Counted from the first letter of the stretch, positions 18,035 to 26,738 are shown. The stretch: DNA of 64,000 nucleotides from an uncultured Prevotella sp. (GCA_900539625.1 UQCW01000007.1:15983-79982), one strand, 5' to 3'. A program made the numbers and translations. Notes: a model not told the origin generated them from the sequence alone.

Positions 18035-18102
18035 ACCTTATTTACCTTTCATTTCAATAGGCTCTGATAATGAAGACCAAAGCCCGCTTTGTTATGTCGC
18101 CA

Positions 18103-18110
18103 CAAAGTTA
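18103..18110 (-). promoter_or_regulatory. Candidate -7 box of the LuxR regulator gene
   Basis: On the minus strand this reads TAACTTTG, a match to TAnnTTTG, about 70 bp ahead of the start codon. A good -33 element is not seen. Confidence 0.45.
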
Positions 18111-18139
18111 GTGATTTTTGTTTTATTAGCACGCCACAC

Positions 18140-18187
18140 GGGTATCACCACTTTTGGGTATTTGCAGATTTTTGTGGGTATTTTCAG
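18140..18187. promoter_or_regulatory. Direct repeats GGGTAT between divergent promoters
   Basis: GGGTAT occurs at 18140, 18156 and 18176. The last two are parts of a 12-bp repeat (GGGTATTT, G or T, CAG) spaced by 20 bp, about two helical turns. Their position between the divergent promoters suits an operator, possibly for the LuxR-type regulator. Confidence 0.4.
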
Positions 18188-18233
18188 TTTCGCCTACTTA
18201 CAAGCAGCCTGAAAATATACACAAATATAGCGA

Positions 18234-18264
18234 TTGTGACACTTTTTAAATGTCGATAACTTTG
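18234..18264 (+). promoter_or_regulatory. Promoter of the imelysin/heme operon
   Basis: TTG at 18234-18236, 20 bp, then TAACTTTG at 18257-18264, 25 bp ahead of the first start codon. The spacer contains GACA-N9-TGTC at 18238-18254, an imperfect palindrome well placed to block or shape promoter use. Confidence 0.75.
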
Positions 18265-18289
18265 CACCATCAAATCAAACGCAGACACA

Positions 18290-18556
18290 ATGAGCCATAC
18301 GTTACAGAAAAAAACGATCTTCACAATGCTCGCCTTCTGCGTCTGCCTGTCTCCTTTGGTGGCGACAGACGGAAGCGTGGTGAAACCGATTGTTGATGCC
18401 ACAACATGCGCCACTCCGCCAGCCAAACCTGCCAAAAAGGAAAAGGTGAAGAAAAAGAAGACGGACACGAAAACTGAAAACGCAGACAAAAAGACCGGAG
18501 GCCAAAAGACCAGTACGCCGGACACGAAAAAATATAAGAAAAACAAGACACAATGA
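18290..18556 (+). CDS. Small exported lysine-rich protein
   Basis: An 88-residue protein with a signal-peptide-like N-terminus (FTMLAFCVCLSPLVA). A short central part contains one Cys (ATTCATPP). The last 45 residues are almost entirely Lys, Thr, Asp, Asn, Gly and Gln. It lies 25 bp after a strong promoter and its stop overlaps the next start as ATGA, so it is very likely translated. I recognise no family. Being first in the operon, it could be an envelope partner of the heme/imelysin proteins, or a translational leader for the downstream barrel gene. The strong basicity suggests binding to an acidic surface or polymer. Confidence 0.7.
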   Translation: MSHTLQKKTIFTMLAFCVCLSPLVATDGSVVKPIVDATTCATPPAKPAKKEKVKKKKTDTKTENADKKTGGQKTSTPDTKKYKKNKTQ

Positions 18557-20046
18557 AAAAAGGAATCGCTCTTTTCACCCTGGGAAACATGATTGCCGCT
18601 GGCATAGGTTATGCCGACAATGGGGCAATGGCTTCCCGAAATGACAGTGTGAATCATGTACGCACGGCAGCGGTCAAAGAAAATCCGGTTGTCATCCAAA
18701 CAACTGACAAGACTATTACAAACAGCCCTACGGACAATGCAAATAACGCCGTTGTTGCCAACCACACTCACCAGGCCACAGCCGAATCCAAGGCGCCAAG
18801 CATCAAAACGATTTCAGCAACCGACGACTATGAGAAGTTCCGCTTCGGCGGCTACGGCGAAATGCTGGCTTCCTTCAAAGATTACGGAATCAACCGCTTC
18901 TACGGCGGCCGCGACGGAAACCGAAAAGACCATCGCAACACGATTTCCATCCCGCGCTTCGTTTTGGCTTTAGACTATAAATTCACACCCAAATGGATTC
19001 TCGGAGCAGAGATTGAGTTTGAGTCGGGCGGTGTAGGCACGGCCTATGAGATAGAGAATTCAGAAAACGGGGAATATGAAACCGAAGTTGAGAAAGGCGG
19101 CGAAGTGGCGCTGGAGCAATTCCACATCACTCGCTTGATCCATCCAGCCTTCAATATGCGTGCGGGACACCTCATTCTCCCTGTCGGCTTGACCAACGCA
19201 CACCATGAACCGATTAATTTCTTCGGTACGACGCGACCAGAGGGAGAAACAACGATGATTCCTTCAACATGGCACGAGAATGGTTTGGAAATCTTCGGTA
19301 CGTTTGGTTACGGATATGCCAACTTCAGCTATCAAGCCATGGTCACTTCCGGACTTAACGCTTGTGGCTTCGACCGCAACAACTGGGTTGCTGGAGGGAA
19401 ACAGGGTATTTTCGAAGAAGACAACTTCACCTCGCCAGCCTATACATTCCGATTGGACTACAACGGTTTACCGGGATTACGCCTTGGCGCTTCTCTCTAT
19501 TATTGCGCCAACACCACCGCCAATTCCGACAAACTCAGCGAATATAATTTCAAGGCGCCATTGCGCATCTACACAGTCGATGCACAATATAAGAGCAACA
19601 TTCTTGCTGCCCGGGCCAATTTCATGTGGGGAAACCTAACAAACGCCGACCGCGTGAGCGCCGTCAATACGAAACTCTCAAATAGTTCGCCCTACACCCG
19701 TGTCATTCCCGTTGCCAAAAAATCTGTGAGCTACGGAGCGGAAGTGGGCCTCAACCTGGCTGGCATATTCGCAGGAACTCGATGCCCGACGCTCTATCCC
19801 TTTGCACGCTTCGACTATTACAACACGCAAAAGGAATGTGCCGGACTTTACACGGAGGACAAACGCAACGAAGTGCGGAAATGGACGGCAGGTATCAACT
19901 GGTATGCGCTCCCCAACTTAGTAATAAAGGCAGACTACTCTACGCGACAAATCGGAACGAGCAAGCTCTTCGGCAAGGGGAAATACAACAGCGAGAATGA
20001 ATTGTCGATTGGCGTTGCCTACGTGGGCTGGTTCACCAAAAGATAA
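18553..20046 (+). CDS. Outer-membrane beta-barrel protein, porin-like
   Basis: A 497-residue exported protein. A signal peptide covers about residues 1-21, followed by a Thr/Asn/Ala-rich linker of about 70 residues and then FRFGGYGEMLASF, which begins a run of amphipathic strands. The arrangement resembles phosphate-selective-porin (OprO/P) type barrels. Notable elements are the charged ENSENGEYETEVEKGGEVAL loop and HITRLIHPAFNMRAGHLILPVGLTNAHHE, a conserved barrel segment. The C-terminus ends with a hydrophobic strand (LSIGVAYVGWFTKR). Start overlaps the preceding small gene by four bases. Confidence 0.82.
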   Translation: MKKGIALFTLGNMIAAGIGYADNGAMASRNDSVNHVRTAAVKENPVVIQTTDKTITNSPTDNANNAVVANHTHQATAESKAPSIKTISATDDYEKFRFGGYGEMLASFKDYGINRFYGGRDGNRKDHRNTISIPRFVLALDYKFTPKWILGAEIEFESGGVGTAYEIENSENGEYETEVEKGGEVALEQFHITRLIHPAFNMRAGHLILPVGLTNAHHEPINFFGTTRPEGETTMIPSTWHENGLEIFGTFGYGYANFSYQAMVTSGLNACGFDRNNWVAGGKQGIFEEDNFTSPAYTFRLDYNGLPGLRLGASLYYCANTTANSDKLSEYNFKAPLRIYTVDAQYKSNILAARANFMWGNLTNADRVSAVNTKLSNSSPYTRVIPVAKKSVSYGAEVGLNLAGIFAGTRCPTLYPFARFDYYNTQKECAGLYTEDKRNEVRKWTAGINWYALPNLVIKADYSTRQIGTSKLFGKGKYNSENELSIGVAYVGWFTKR

Positions 20047-20179
20047 CCCCAACAGTACGCAAAGCGACTATCTGTCTGGCATACGCTTCATCAGATATGC
20101 CGGACTCTCCTTCAAGGATTACATCATCCTCCATCAGAGAATTAATCTTATTTACAAACAACATAACACCAATAAGCAA

Positions 20180-21397
20180 ATGGATAAGAAATACCTTTTC
20201 GGTGCCATGTTAGCCATGACCGTGGCTTTCAGTGCTACCACGACATCTTGCAGCGACAACGATGACCCAAAGACAGAGAAAGAACAGCCGTCGGCTGACC
20301 TCGACTACACAGCGAGCAACGCCAAAGCCTGGGGCAACTACATGAAAAACGTGGCCATGCTTCTCAACAACGATGCTGAGAAATTATATAGCCAATGGGC
20401 CGAAAACTACCATACAACGGAAGTGAACACTGGCGTTCCTTTCGCCGAACTCTTCAAGCAACACGATTCTCGCTCAGGCTACAACGACGTGAAAGCTTGC
20501 GCCCAGGAAATCGTTGAGAAAATGGCTGAGATTGCCAATGAAGTTGGCTCTGCCAAAATCGGCGACCCTTATGCCAAATGGGTGAGTGGAAAAACCACTG
20601 AGGCACTCTATGCTGTTGAGTCTTGGTACAGCTGGCATTCGATCGAGGATTACACCAACAATATCCGCTCCATTGCCAACGCCTACTATGGCAAACTCAA
20701 TGGTAGCGCCACAAACATGGCCGAAAGCTCTATGGCAAAGGCCCTTGAAGGAACAACCATTGACAAAACCATCCGCCAGCAAATCACGGACGCCGAAAAC
20801 GCCATTCAGGGCATCACGTCGCCTTTCCGCAATCACATCGGCAGCGTTGAAACGCAAAAAGCAATGGAGGCTTGCGCCGCTTTGCAAGCCAGTCTGAGCG
20901 AAGTGAAGAACGATGACGACGAAGTTGAAGCCGGCGCAGCAGCCGTAAATCTCCGCGACGCTGTCAACCATCTCAGTGACGAGGTGCTTCAAAACATCGT
21001 CAACAATTATGTTGATAATGTCGTCGTGCCGACTTACCGCAACTTGAAAGAAAAGAATGCCGAACTGCTTGCCACCGTCAACGCCTTTGTGGCCAACCCG
21101 AGCAACGAAGGTTTTTATGCATGCAGCCGAGCTTGGCTGGAAGCCCGCCAACCGTGGGAAACGAGCGAAGCCTTCCTCTTCGGTCCTGTCGCCACTTTTG
21201 GTCTCGACCCCAACATGGACTCCTGGCCTCTTGACCAAGACGCAATCGTGAGCATCATGAAGTCCAAGAAATGGTCGGATCTCGAATGGGCTGAAGGCGA
21301 CGACGATGCCAAGGTTGAATCGGCGCAAAACGTTCGCGGTTTCCACACACTTGAATTCCTTATTTTCAAGGACGGAAATCCACGCACCATCAAATAA
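20180..21397 (+). CDS. Imelysin-family lipoprotein
   Basis: A 405-residue lipoprotein with lipobox Cys24 (TTTSC) and an acidic spacer. The rest is helical and matches imelysin/IrpA-type proteins, implicated in iron uptake or iron-related envelope functions. The diagnostic GxHxxE motif occurs near the C-terminus as GFHTLEF (Gly387, His389, Glu392). I set the start at 20180, directly before the signal peptide, rather than the upstream frame that overlaps the preceding gene. Imelysin genes beside DHOR genes are known from Proteobacteria, which supports a joint function. The name 'imelysin' came from a reported protease activity, but the family is not established as peptidases. Confidence 0.9.
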   Translation: MDKKYLFGAMLAMTVAFSATTTSCSDNDDPKTEKEQPSADLDYTASNAKAWGNYMKNVAMLLNNDAEKLYSQWAENYHTTEVNTGVPFAELFKQHDSRSGYNDVKACAQEIVEKMAEIANEVGSAKIGDPYAKWVSGKTTEALYAVESWYSWHSIEDYTNNIRSIANAYYGKLNGSATNMAESSMAKALEGTTIDKTIRQQITDAENAIQGITSPFRNHIGSVETQKAMEACAALQASLSEVKNDDDEVEAGAAAVNLRDAVNHLSDEVLQNIVNNYVDNVVVPTYRNLKEKNAELLATVNAFVANPSNEGFYACSRAWLEARQPWETSEAFLFGPVATFGLDPNMDSWPLDQDAIVSIMKSKKWSDLEWAEGDDDAKVESAQNVRGFHTLEFLIFKDGNPRTIK

Positions 21398-21414
21398 TCT
21401 GGAAGGACTAACCA

Positions 21415-21479
21415 ATAATGTAAAATGTATGATGTATGATGTACAGCCAACGCATCGCGCATTATACATTTTACATTAT
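21415..21479. repeat. 16-bp perfect inverted repeat between imelysin and DHOR genes
   Basis: Bases 21415-21430 are exactly complementary to 21464-21479, an AT-rich stem. The loop contains two GATGTATGATG-like units. A related ATGTATGATGTATAAT string lies at 56928-56943. It may be an mRNA hairpin that alters expression of the distal genes, or a small mobile repeat. Confidence 0.7.
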
Positions 21480-21532
21480 ATACCCCTCTCATTTAGCATA
21501 AAGCGAATATTGATTTCATTGCCAACAACTAT

Positions 21533-23119
21533 ATGGTTACACGTTTACTGAAACACTCACTGCTTTTCAGCATCATGCTTTCGCTCAACGCCTGCAGTGA
21601 CGACGACGGCATAGACATCATTGACATCAAAGTGCCGGAGGGCTATGCCTTGTCGGCCGACATTTCCACCATTTTTCTCAATTCCTCCACGGCCTACGAC
21701 GTCGAGGCCAACTGGGTAGCGGGAAAATATCTCACCCGCTTCAACTCAGGAAACAAACTATACGACAACGCCATTCCAAGCGGAAAGGACGTTGAGGCTG
21801 GCGGCCTTGGTCCGCTCTATGCGGGTTTCTCCTGTCGCAGCTGCCACATGACCACTGGAAGAACAAAGCCCTCCATTTGGGCAAACTATGACGAAAGCAA
21901 ATGCGACGCCGACGGATTCTGCACGGTCTCTGGCGAGACGGGCTTCACAGCCGGACTGATTTACATCACCCGAAAGAATGGTTCGTTTTTCCCCGACTAC
22001 GGACGCGTGCTCCACGACCAATGTATCCAGGGCACCTACGTTGACGCTAACGGCAAAGAATACACCATGAAGCCGGAGGGCAAACTGCAAGTGAAATGGC
22101 ACAAGCAGGAGTATGCTTTCCCCGACGGAGAAAAATATGAATTGGCCTATCCGGAATACCGCATCAAAGAATGGTATACCAACGGCATGAAAAACTACGG
22201 AAAACCCATTGCCGACGCTGTCAAGCCCGAGGACTTGATCATCTCCGTTCGCCAACCATTGCGACATGTCGGCATGGGACTGATGATGGCACTCGACCCC
22301 ACGGAGATTGAAGCTCTGGCCGCCAAAAGCAACTATCCAGAATATGGCATCAGCGGCCGATGCAACTACATCACGGAGAAGGGCGTACGAGGCGTCGGCC
22401 TATCTGGCAACAAGGCGCAACATCTGGACCTCACCGTGGAACTGGGCTTCTCGAGCGACATGGGAGCCACCAACAGTCGCTTCCCTGAAGAAATCTGCCA
22501 GGGACAGACACAACAGCAATATGGAAGTATGATGGGCCTGTGCTATAGCAACCGTCTTGACGTCACCACTGAATCTATGGAAGACGTTGACCTCTATATG
22601 CAATGTCTCGGTGTCCCCGCCCGCCGCATCGGATCAACCACCACCATGGTCAACTATGGCAACCAAACGGTTTCTGAACGCGAGCTGCTGAAGATTGGCG
22701 AACAGAATTTCTACAAGGCCAAATGCCAACTCTGCCACGTTACAACATTACACACCAAGAAATCGGGCAGCACGCTGCTCAACGGCACTCACCTGCCTTG
22801 GCTCGGCGGACTGACCATCCACCCCTATTCCGACTATCTGCTCCACGACATGGGGTCTGAAATCATGGGCGTCGGCCTCAACGACAATTACGTCAGCGGA
22901 TTGGCTCGCGGCAACGAATGGCGCACCACACCGCTCTGGGGCGTCGGCCTGCAACAGAAGGTTGACGGACACACCTGTTTTCTCCATGACGGACGCGCAC
23001 GTAATTTCGTCGAAGCGATCATGTGGCACGGAGGAGAAGGCGAAGCATCGAAAAACATATTCAAGAAGATGCCGAAGAAAGACCGCGATGCACTCGTGAA
23101 ATTCCTGGAATCTCTTTAG
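21533..23119 (+). CDS. Di-heme DHOR (DUF1111) c-type cytochrome lipoprotein
   Basis: A 528-residue lipoprotein with lipobox Cys21 (LNAC) and an acidic SDDDG spacer. Two CxxCH heme-c sites are present, CRSCH at 101-105 and CQLCH at 398-402. Family motifs include LLHDMG and FLHDGRARNFVEAIMWHGGE at the C-terminal side. The family has been called di-heme thiol oxidoreductase and relates to MauG/CcpA di-heme peroxidases; in neighbours of imelysin it is thought to act in iron or peroxide redox chemistry. It should sit in the periplasm or on the outer membrane and requires cytochrome c maturation, which the ResB-CcsA gene at 26739 can supply. Confidence 0.92.
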   Translation: MVTRLLKHSLLFSIMLSLNACSDDDGIDIIDIKVPEGYALSADISTIFLNSSTAYDVEANWVAGKYLTRFNSGNKLYDNAIPSGKDVEAGGLGPLYAGFSCRSCHMTTGRTKPSIWANYDESKCDADGFCTVSGETGFTAGLIYITRKNGSFFPDYGRVLHDQCIQGTYVDANGKEYTMKPEGKLQVKWHKQEYAFPDGEKYELAYPEYRIKEWYTNGMKNYGKPIADAVKPEDLIISVRQPLRHVGMGLMMALDPTEIEALAAKSNYPEYGISGRCNYITEKGVRGVGLSGNKAQHLDLTVELGFSSDMGATNSRFPEEICQGQTQQQYGSMMGLCYSNRLDVTTESMEDVDLYMQCLGVPARRIGSTTTMVNYGNQTVSERELLKIGEQNFYKAKCQLCHVTTLHTKKSGSTLLNGTHLPWLGGLTIHPYSDYLLHDMGSEIMGVGLNDNYVSGLARGNEWRTTPLWGVGLQQKVDGHTCFLHDGRARNFVEAIMWHGGEGEASKNIFKKMPKKDRDALVKFLESL

Positions 23120-23168
23120 TACATTCAAACAGAAGTACCTACACACCTACAACAAAACTGAAAACACA

Positions 23169-24512
23169 ATGAATAAAAAAAGCTTCGCCCTGTTGGCATT
23201 GATGTCAGCGAGCGCCGTCAATATCCACGCAACAAACGTTGCAGAATTGAAGGGGAATGTCCCGGAAGAAAAAGCCACCGCCTCCGTAGCTCCTGAAGAA
23301 CAGACAGCCAACGACGAGAAGAGCGACGACAAGGGCATCGGAAAAATCAACTACGAACCAATAGACCTCGACACTGACAACGGTGTGGTGTCCTTGGCCG
23401 GAAGCAAGGGTTTCACCATACAGACGAAAAAGGGCGACTTCATTTTCAAGCCTTACATGCTGGTGCAAACCAGCGCCAACTTCAATTGGTATGACGACGA
23501 AGGCCTCGACAAGGCATACAACCAAGATAACGTCTCCAATTCTGGTTTCGCCATCCCCAATGCCATTTTGGGATTCACGGGCAAGGCCTTCAATAAAGTC
23601 ACGTTCAACCTCTCTCTGAATGCAGCCAAAACGGGCGGCTATCTTTTGCAGCAGGCTTGGTTTGACGTCAAATTCAATAATCCCGTACAAGTGCGCGTTG
23701 GTAAATTCAAAACGCCTTTTTCACACGCCTATCTAACGACGCTTGGTGAGACGCTCTTCCCGCAACTCCCAACGTCGCTCACCACGTCGACCATCATGCC
23801 CTACGTGCTCAATGCGGTCACGCCGAGCATCTCGACGGGCTTTGACCTTGGCGTTGAACTTCATGGCGTTGTCAACAACAAATTTGGCTATGAAGTGGGG
23901 CTCTTCAACGGTACAGGGGCCGCAGTCAACAGCGCCACAAAGACTTTCAGCGACGACTGGCACATCCCTTCACTGCTTTACGCGGGCCGACTGACCTACA
24001 TGCCCTGGGGAACGATGCCTTCAACGCAAGGCAACCCCAATATGCTCCACGAAAAGAAAATGCTCGTCGGGCTATCGGGCTCAATGAACGTGGAAAGCGA
24101 GAACGAGAGCACCAACGATGCCCGCATGGGACTTGAATTTGCTATGCTACTCCATCGCTGGTATTTTGCAGCTGAAGCCTACTGGATGAACGTGGGATTC
24201 ACCAAACGTCAGAAAATCTCTGAACACTATAATTATCTGGGCGGCTATCTGCAAGGCGGCTATTTCATCACGCCACAGGTGCAACTCGCAGCACGCTACG
24301 ATTTCATGAACCGCAACAGCACAAGCAAAGACGGTTTCCTGAATATGCCGGCAGTTGGCGTAAACTATTTCTTCAAAAACTGCAACCTCAAGCTCCAAGG
24401 TATGTATCAATACACGGGCCGAAAGGGACACGCCACGCAACTCGACCGCGACAACGACAACCTCGGTCTCGCCACGCATTCTGCCACCGTGCAACTGCAA
24501 TATTATTTCTAA
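23169..24512 (+). CDS. Phosphate-selective porin-like outer-membrane protein
   Basis: A 447-residue exported barrel. The signal peptide (about residues 1-21, ending IHA) is followed by an acidic, Glu/Asp-rich linker and a barrel of the OprO/OprP type starting at FIFKPYMLVQTSANFNWY. Family hallmarks include QVRVGKFKTPFSHAYL and ATHSATVQLQYYF, with a terminal aromatic Phe typical of outer-membrane proteins. The linker charge is opposite to that of the operon's Lys-rich protein. Located 49 bp after the DHOR gene. The cargo is unknown; phosphate is suggested only by family name. Confidence 0.87.
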   Translation: MNKKSFALLALMSASAVNIHATNVAELKGNVPEEKATASVAPEEQTANDEKSDDKGIGKINYEPIDLDTDNGVVSLAGSKGFTIQTKKGDFIFKPYMLVQTSANFNWYDDEGLDKAYNQDNVSNSGFAIPNAILGFTGKAFNKVTFNLSLNAAKTGGYLLQQAWFDVKFNNPVQVRVGKFKTPFSHAYLTTLGETLFPQLPTSLTTSTIMPYVLNAVTPSISTGFDLGVELHGVVNNKFGYEVGLFNGTGAAVNSATKTFSDDWHIPSLLYAGRLTYMPWGTMPSTQGNPNMLHEKKMLVGLSGSMNVESENESTNDARMGLEFAMLLHRWYFAAEAYWMNVGFTKRQKISEHYNYLGGYLQGGYFITPQVQLAARYDFMNRNSTSKDGFLNMPAVGVNYFFKNCNLKLQGMYQYTGRKGHATQLDRDNDNLGLATHSATVQLQYYF

Positions 24513-24546
24513 CCCCACGCCCATAACGTGCATTAAGCCATTTCAA

Positions 24547-25251
24547 ATGAAACCAATCACTTATGTGCTGCTACTCTGTGCAACGCTTCTCTCCTCATGC
24601 GACGACGGGCGTATTGCTGAAGAAGACTTCAACCTCGAAGAAGAGGGACGCGTTGCCAAAGTGGAAGTCAAACTGGAAGGACAAAAAACATGGCCGTCTG
24701 GCTATTCAATCTCCATTGCCGGCTTCTCTGACAAAAGTCCGTATGCAGAAATAACGAAGAGCATCCAAACAGACGAAAACGGGCAAGCTGATGTCACGCT
24801 CTCGGGCATCCCCGACAATGTGAAGACCTTGGAGGTCTGCGTAGTCAACAGTGTGCGGCGCCGCGTCATCTCTTTCTTCACCATCGACGCGCCTAACACG
24901 AACGACACGATTCGCATCAACGCAGGCACGCTCAACGCCAGCATGTTTGCCAGCATACAGAAACAAATTTTCGACAAACAATGTTCCCACTGCCACAGCG
25001 GTAGCGCCTGGGCGGCATCGCTCAACCTGAACGAAGGCGAGAGCTATGCAAGCATGAAGAATATGCCGGCCAAACTGGTGGAAGGCCACAATCGTGTCAC
25101 GCCTGGCGACGCTGCAAACAGTGTTCTTTATGAAGCACTCGCCACAGAGGTGAGCGAAAACTGGAAACACAACCACTCGAAAATCATGGTGACGGACCCT
25201 GTCGGACTCCAGCTCATCAAAGACTGGATAAACAACGGTGCCGAAGAATAG
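24547..25251 (+). CDS. Mono-heme c-type cytochrome lipoprotein
   Basis: A 234-residue lipoprotein with lipobox Cys18 (LLSSC). The first 125 residues look like a beta-sandwich (VKLEGQKTWPSGYSISIAGF, then GQADVTLSGIPDNVKTL). The C-terminal part holds one heme site, CSHCH at 146-150, and a small cytochrome c fold; a later Met (Met173 or Met214) may be the axial ligand. It is the last gene of the operon. Likely role: electron partner of the di-heme DHOR protein. Confidence 0.85.
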   Translation: MKPITYVLLLCATLLSSCDDGRIAEEDFNLEEEGRVAKVEVKLEGQKTWPSGYSISIAGFSDKSPYAEITKSIQTDENGQADVTLSGIPDNVKTLEVCVVNSVRRRVISFFTIDAPNTNDTIRINAGTLNASMFASIQKQIFDKQCSHCHSGSAWAASLNLNEGESYASMKNMPAKLVEGHNRVTPGDAANSVLYEALATEVSENWKHNHSKIMVTDPVGLQLIKDWINNGAEE

Positions 25252-25278
25252 CGAGAAGACAAACACTGCAAAAAACAT

Positions 25279-25330
25279 CTGCCGTATTGCCCGCCTGCTC
25301 ATCACAGGAATGGCTATACGGCAGTTTCTA
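25279..25330 (+). terminator. Probable terminator of the imelysin/heme operon
   Basis: CTGCCGTAT at 25279-25287 pairs with ATACGGCAG at 25316-25324, enclosing a smaller GCC/GGC stem. A short T-rich tail follows. Confidence 0.55.
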
Positions 25331-25398
25331 TGCCAACAAAAAAAGGACAAGACATCCCCACATATAGTGATTTTACATGCTGGCGAGAAAAAAAGCAG

Positions 25399-25427
25399 TT
25401 GTAGTTGGTTGTTTTTTCGTACCTTTG
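25399..25427 (+). promoter_or_regulatory. Promoter of the Rid-like gene
   Basis: TACCTTTG at 25420-25427 with TTG at 25399-25401, a spacing of 18 bp. The leader is about 20 nt. Confidence 0.65.
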
Positions 25428-25453
25428 TAAACATAACAAGAAACACTAACAGA

Positions 25454-26614
25454 ATGACTAACATACAGGAAAGAATAGCCGTTCAGACCGAGGACTCCTT
25501 GGCTGAAATTTCTAAGTTTGAGACAAAGGATGGTGTGACAGAATACCACGTAATCATTCACGCCACATGCCCCGAACAAACATTCCAAGAGCAGCTCAAC
25601 GCTGTTTTGAACAACTATTATTCTCTGCTCAAGACAACATTAAAAGGCGCCTCCTCTGTGATCAAGCGCTATTTTCTCAGCGATGCTGCCAACCAATACA
25701 ACACGCTGCTTGCAACAGTGCCAGAGGTTCCAGCATGTGCCTGTTCCGTGGTTGAACAGGCGCCGCTCGATGGTACAAAAATCGCACTCTGGGTGAATCT
25801 GCAAACAGAAATCTGCGAAGAAAACTTCTCCCACGGGCTTTATCGCGTGAAACACGGTGCATACACGCATTTATGGGGAGGCAGTGCAACGGCTGAAGCC
25901 GACACGTCGGAAGGGCAAACCAGTCTGCTGCTGAAGGACTATGTCATGCAATTGCTCAACAACGGCGCCCATTTGGCCGACAATTGCATCCGCACCTGGT
26001 TTTTCGTCCAAAACGTCGACAACAACTATGCAGGAGTCGTCTCAGCACGCAACGAGGAATTCTACACGCAAAACCTCACGCCAAAGACACATTTCATTGC
26101 GAGCACGGGCATCGGCGGCCGCAACGCCAACCCCAAAATACTGGTGCAACTCGACAACTATGCCGTCATTGGCATTGACCCCAAAAAACAGGTGAAACAC
26201 CTCTACGCGCCAACCCACCTGAACCCCACCTATGAATATGGCGTCAGTTTCGAACGGGGCACGCGTGTTGACTACGGCGACCGTCGCCAGGTCTTTATCT
26301 CCGGAACGGCAAGCATTGACAACAAAGGAAACATCCTGCACGTCGGCGACATCCGCAAGCAAACGGAGCGCATGTGGGAAAATGTCGATGCTCTGCTCAA
26401 GGAGGCCGAATGCGGATTTGATGATGTCAGCCAAATGATTGTCTATCTGAGAGACCCCGCCGACCATACCGTTGTCTCAAAAATGTTCAACCGTCGTTTC
26501 CCCGACATTCCAAAAGTCATTGTGCTCGCTCCCGTATGCCGCCCGGGATGGCTCATTGAAATGGAATGTATGGCCACCAAAGCCATCACCAACGAAGCCT
26601 TTCCGAAATTCTGA
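25454..26614 (+). CDS. Protein with C-terminal Rid/YjgF-like domain
   Basis: A 386-residue cytoplasmic protein. The C-terminal 130 residues resemble the RidA/YjgF/UK114 fold, with FISGTASIDNKGNILHVGDI, a helix containing WENVDALLKEAECGFDDV and MIVYLRDPADH, ending in VLAPVCRPGWLIEMECMA. The N-terminal 240 residues form a second domain I cannot assign. Two-part proteins of this kind resemble FkbO/Hyg5-type chorismatases, but I cannot confirm the chorismate-binding residues. Start set at 25454 from the promoter and the A-rich sequence before it. Monocistronic, with a terminator after it. Confidence 0.72.
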   Translation: MTNIQERIAVQTEDSLAEISKFETKDGVTEYHVIIHATCPEQTFQEQLNAVLNNYYSLLKTTLKGASSVIKRYFLSDAANQYNTLLATVPEVPACACSVVEQAPLDGTKIALWVNLQTEICEENFSHGLYRVKHGAYTHLWGGSATAEADTSEGQTSLLLKDYVMQLLNNGAHLADNCIRTWFFVQNVDNNYAGVVSARNEEFYTQNLTPKTHFIASTGIGGRNANPKILVQLDNYAVIGIDPKKQVKHLYAPTHLNPTYEYGVSFERGTRVDYGDRRQVFISGTASIDNKGNILHVGDIRKQTERMWENVDALLKEAECGFDDVSQMIVYLRDPADHTVVSKMFNRRFPDIPKVIVLAPVCRPGWLIEMECMATKAITNEAFPKF

Positions 26615-26668
26615 CGATTCCCTGACGATTTGGGAATCTGACGTATGACACCCCTACTAATAAATGCA

Positions 26669-26725
26669 CGACACGAAGTTTTGTTTACCTAACTGAGAAA
26701 ACAAACTTCGTGTCGCTGCTTTTCT
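26669..26725 (+). terminator. Terminator after the Rid-like gene
   Basis: CGACACGAAGTTTTGTTT pairs with AAACAAACTTCGTGTCG with one bulged base and a 12-nt loop, followed by a T-rich run. Confidence 0.85.
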
Positions 26726-26738
26726 CCATGCCACATTC

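Noticed and set aside
17093..18067. 324-codon plus-strand open frame opposite the LuxR regulator
   Set aside because: Antisense to a protein with clear HTH and ligand motifs; Cys/Phe-rich random-looking translation.
20046..20179. Upstream extension of the imelysin reading frame into the barrel gene
   Set aside because: The extra residues carry no signal peptide, whereas the ATG at 20180 gives a perfect lipoprotein signal.
20474..21469. Long minus-strand open frame opposite the imelysin gene
   Set aside because: It mirrors a gene with a signal peptide and family motif, and its own translation shows no domain.
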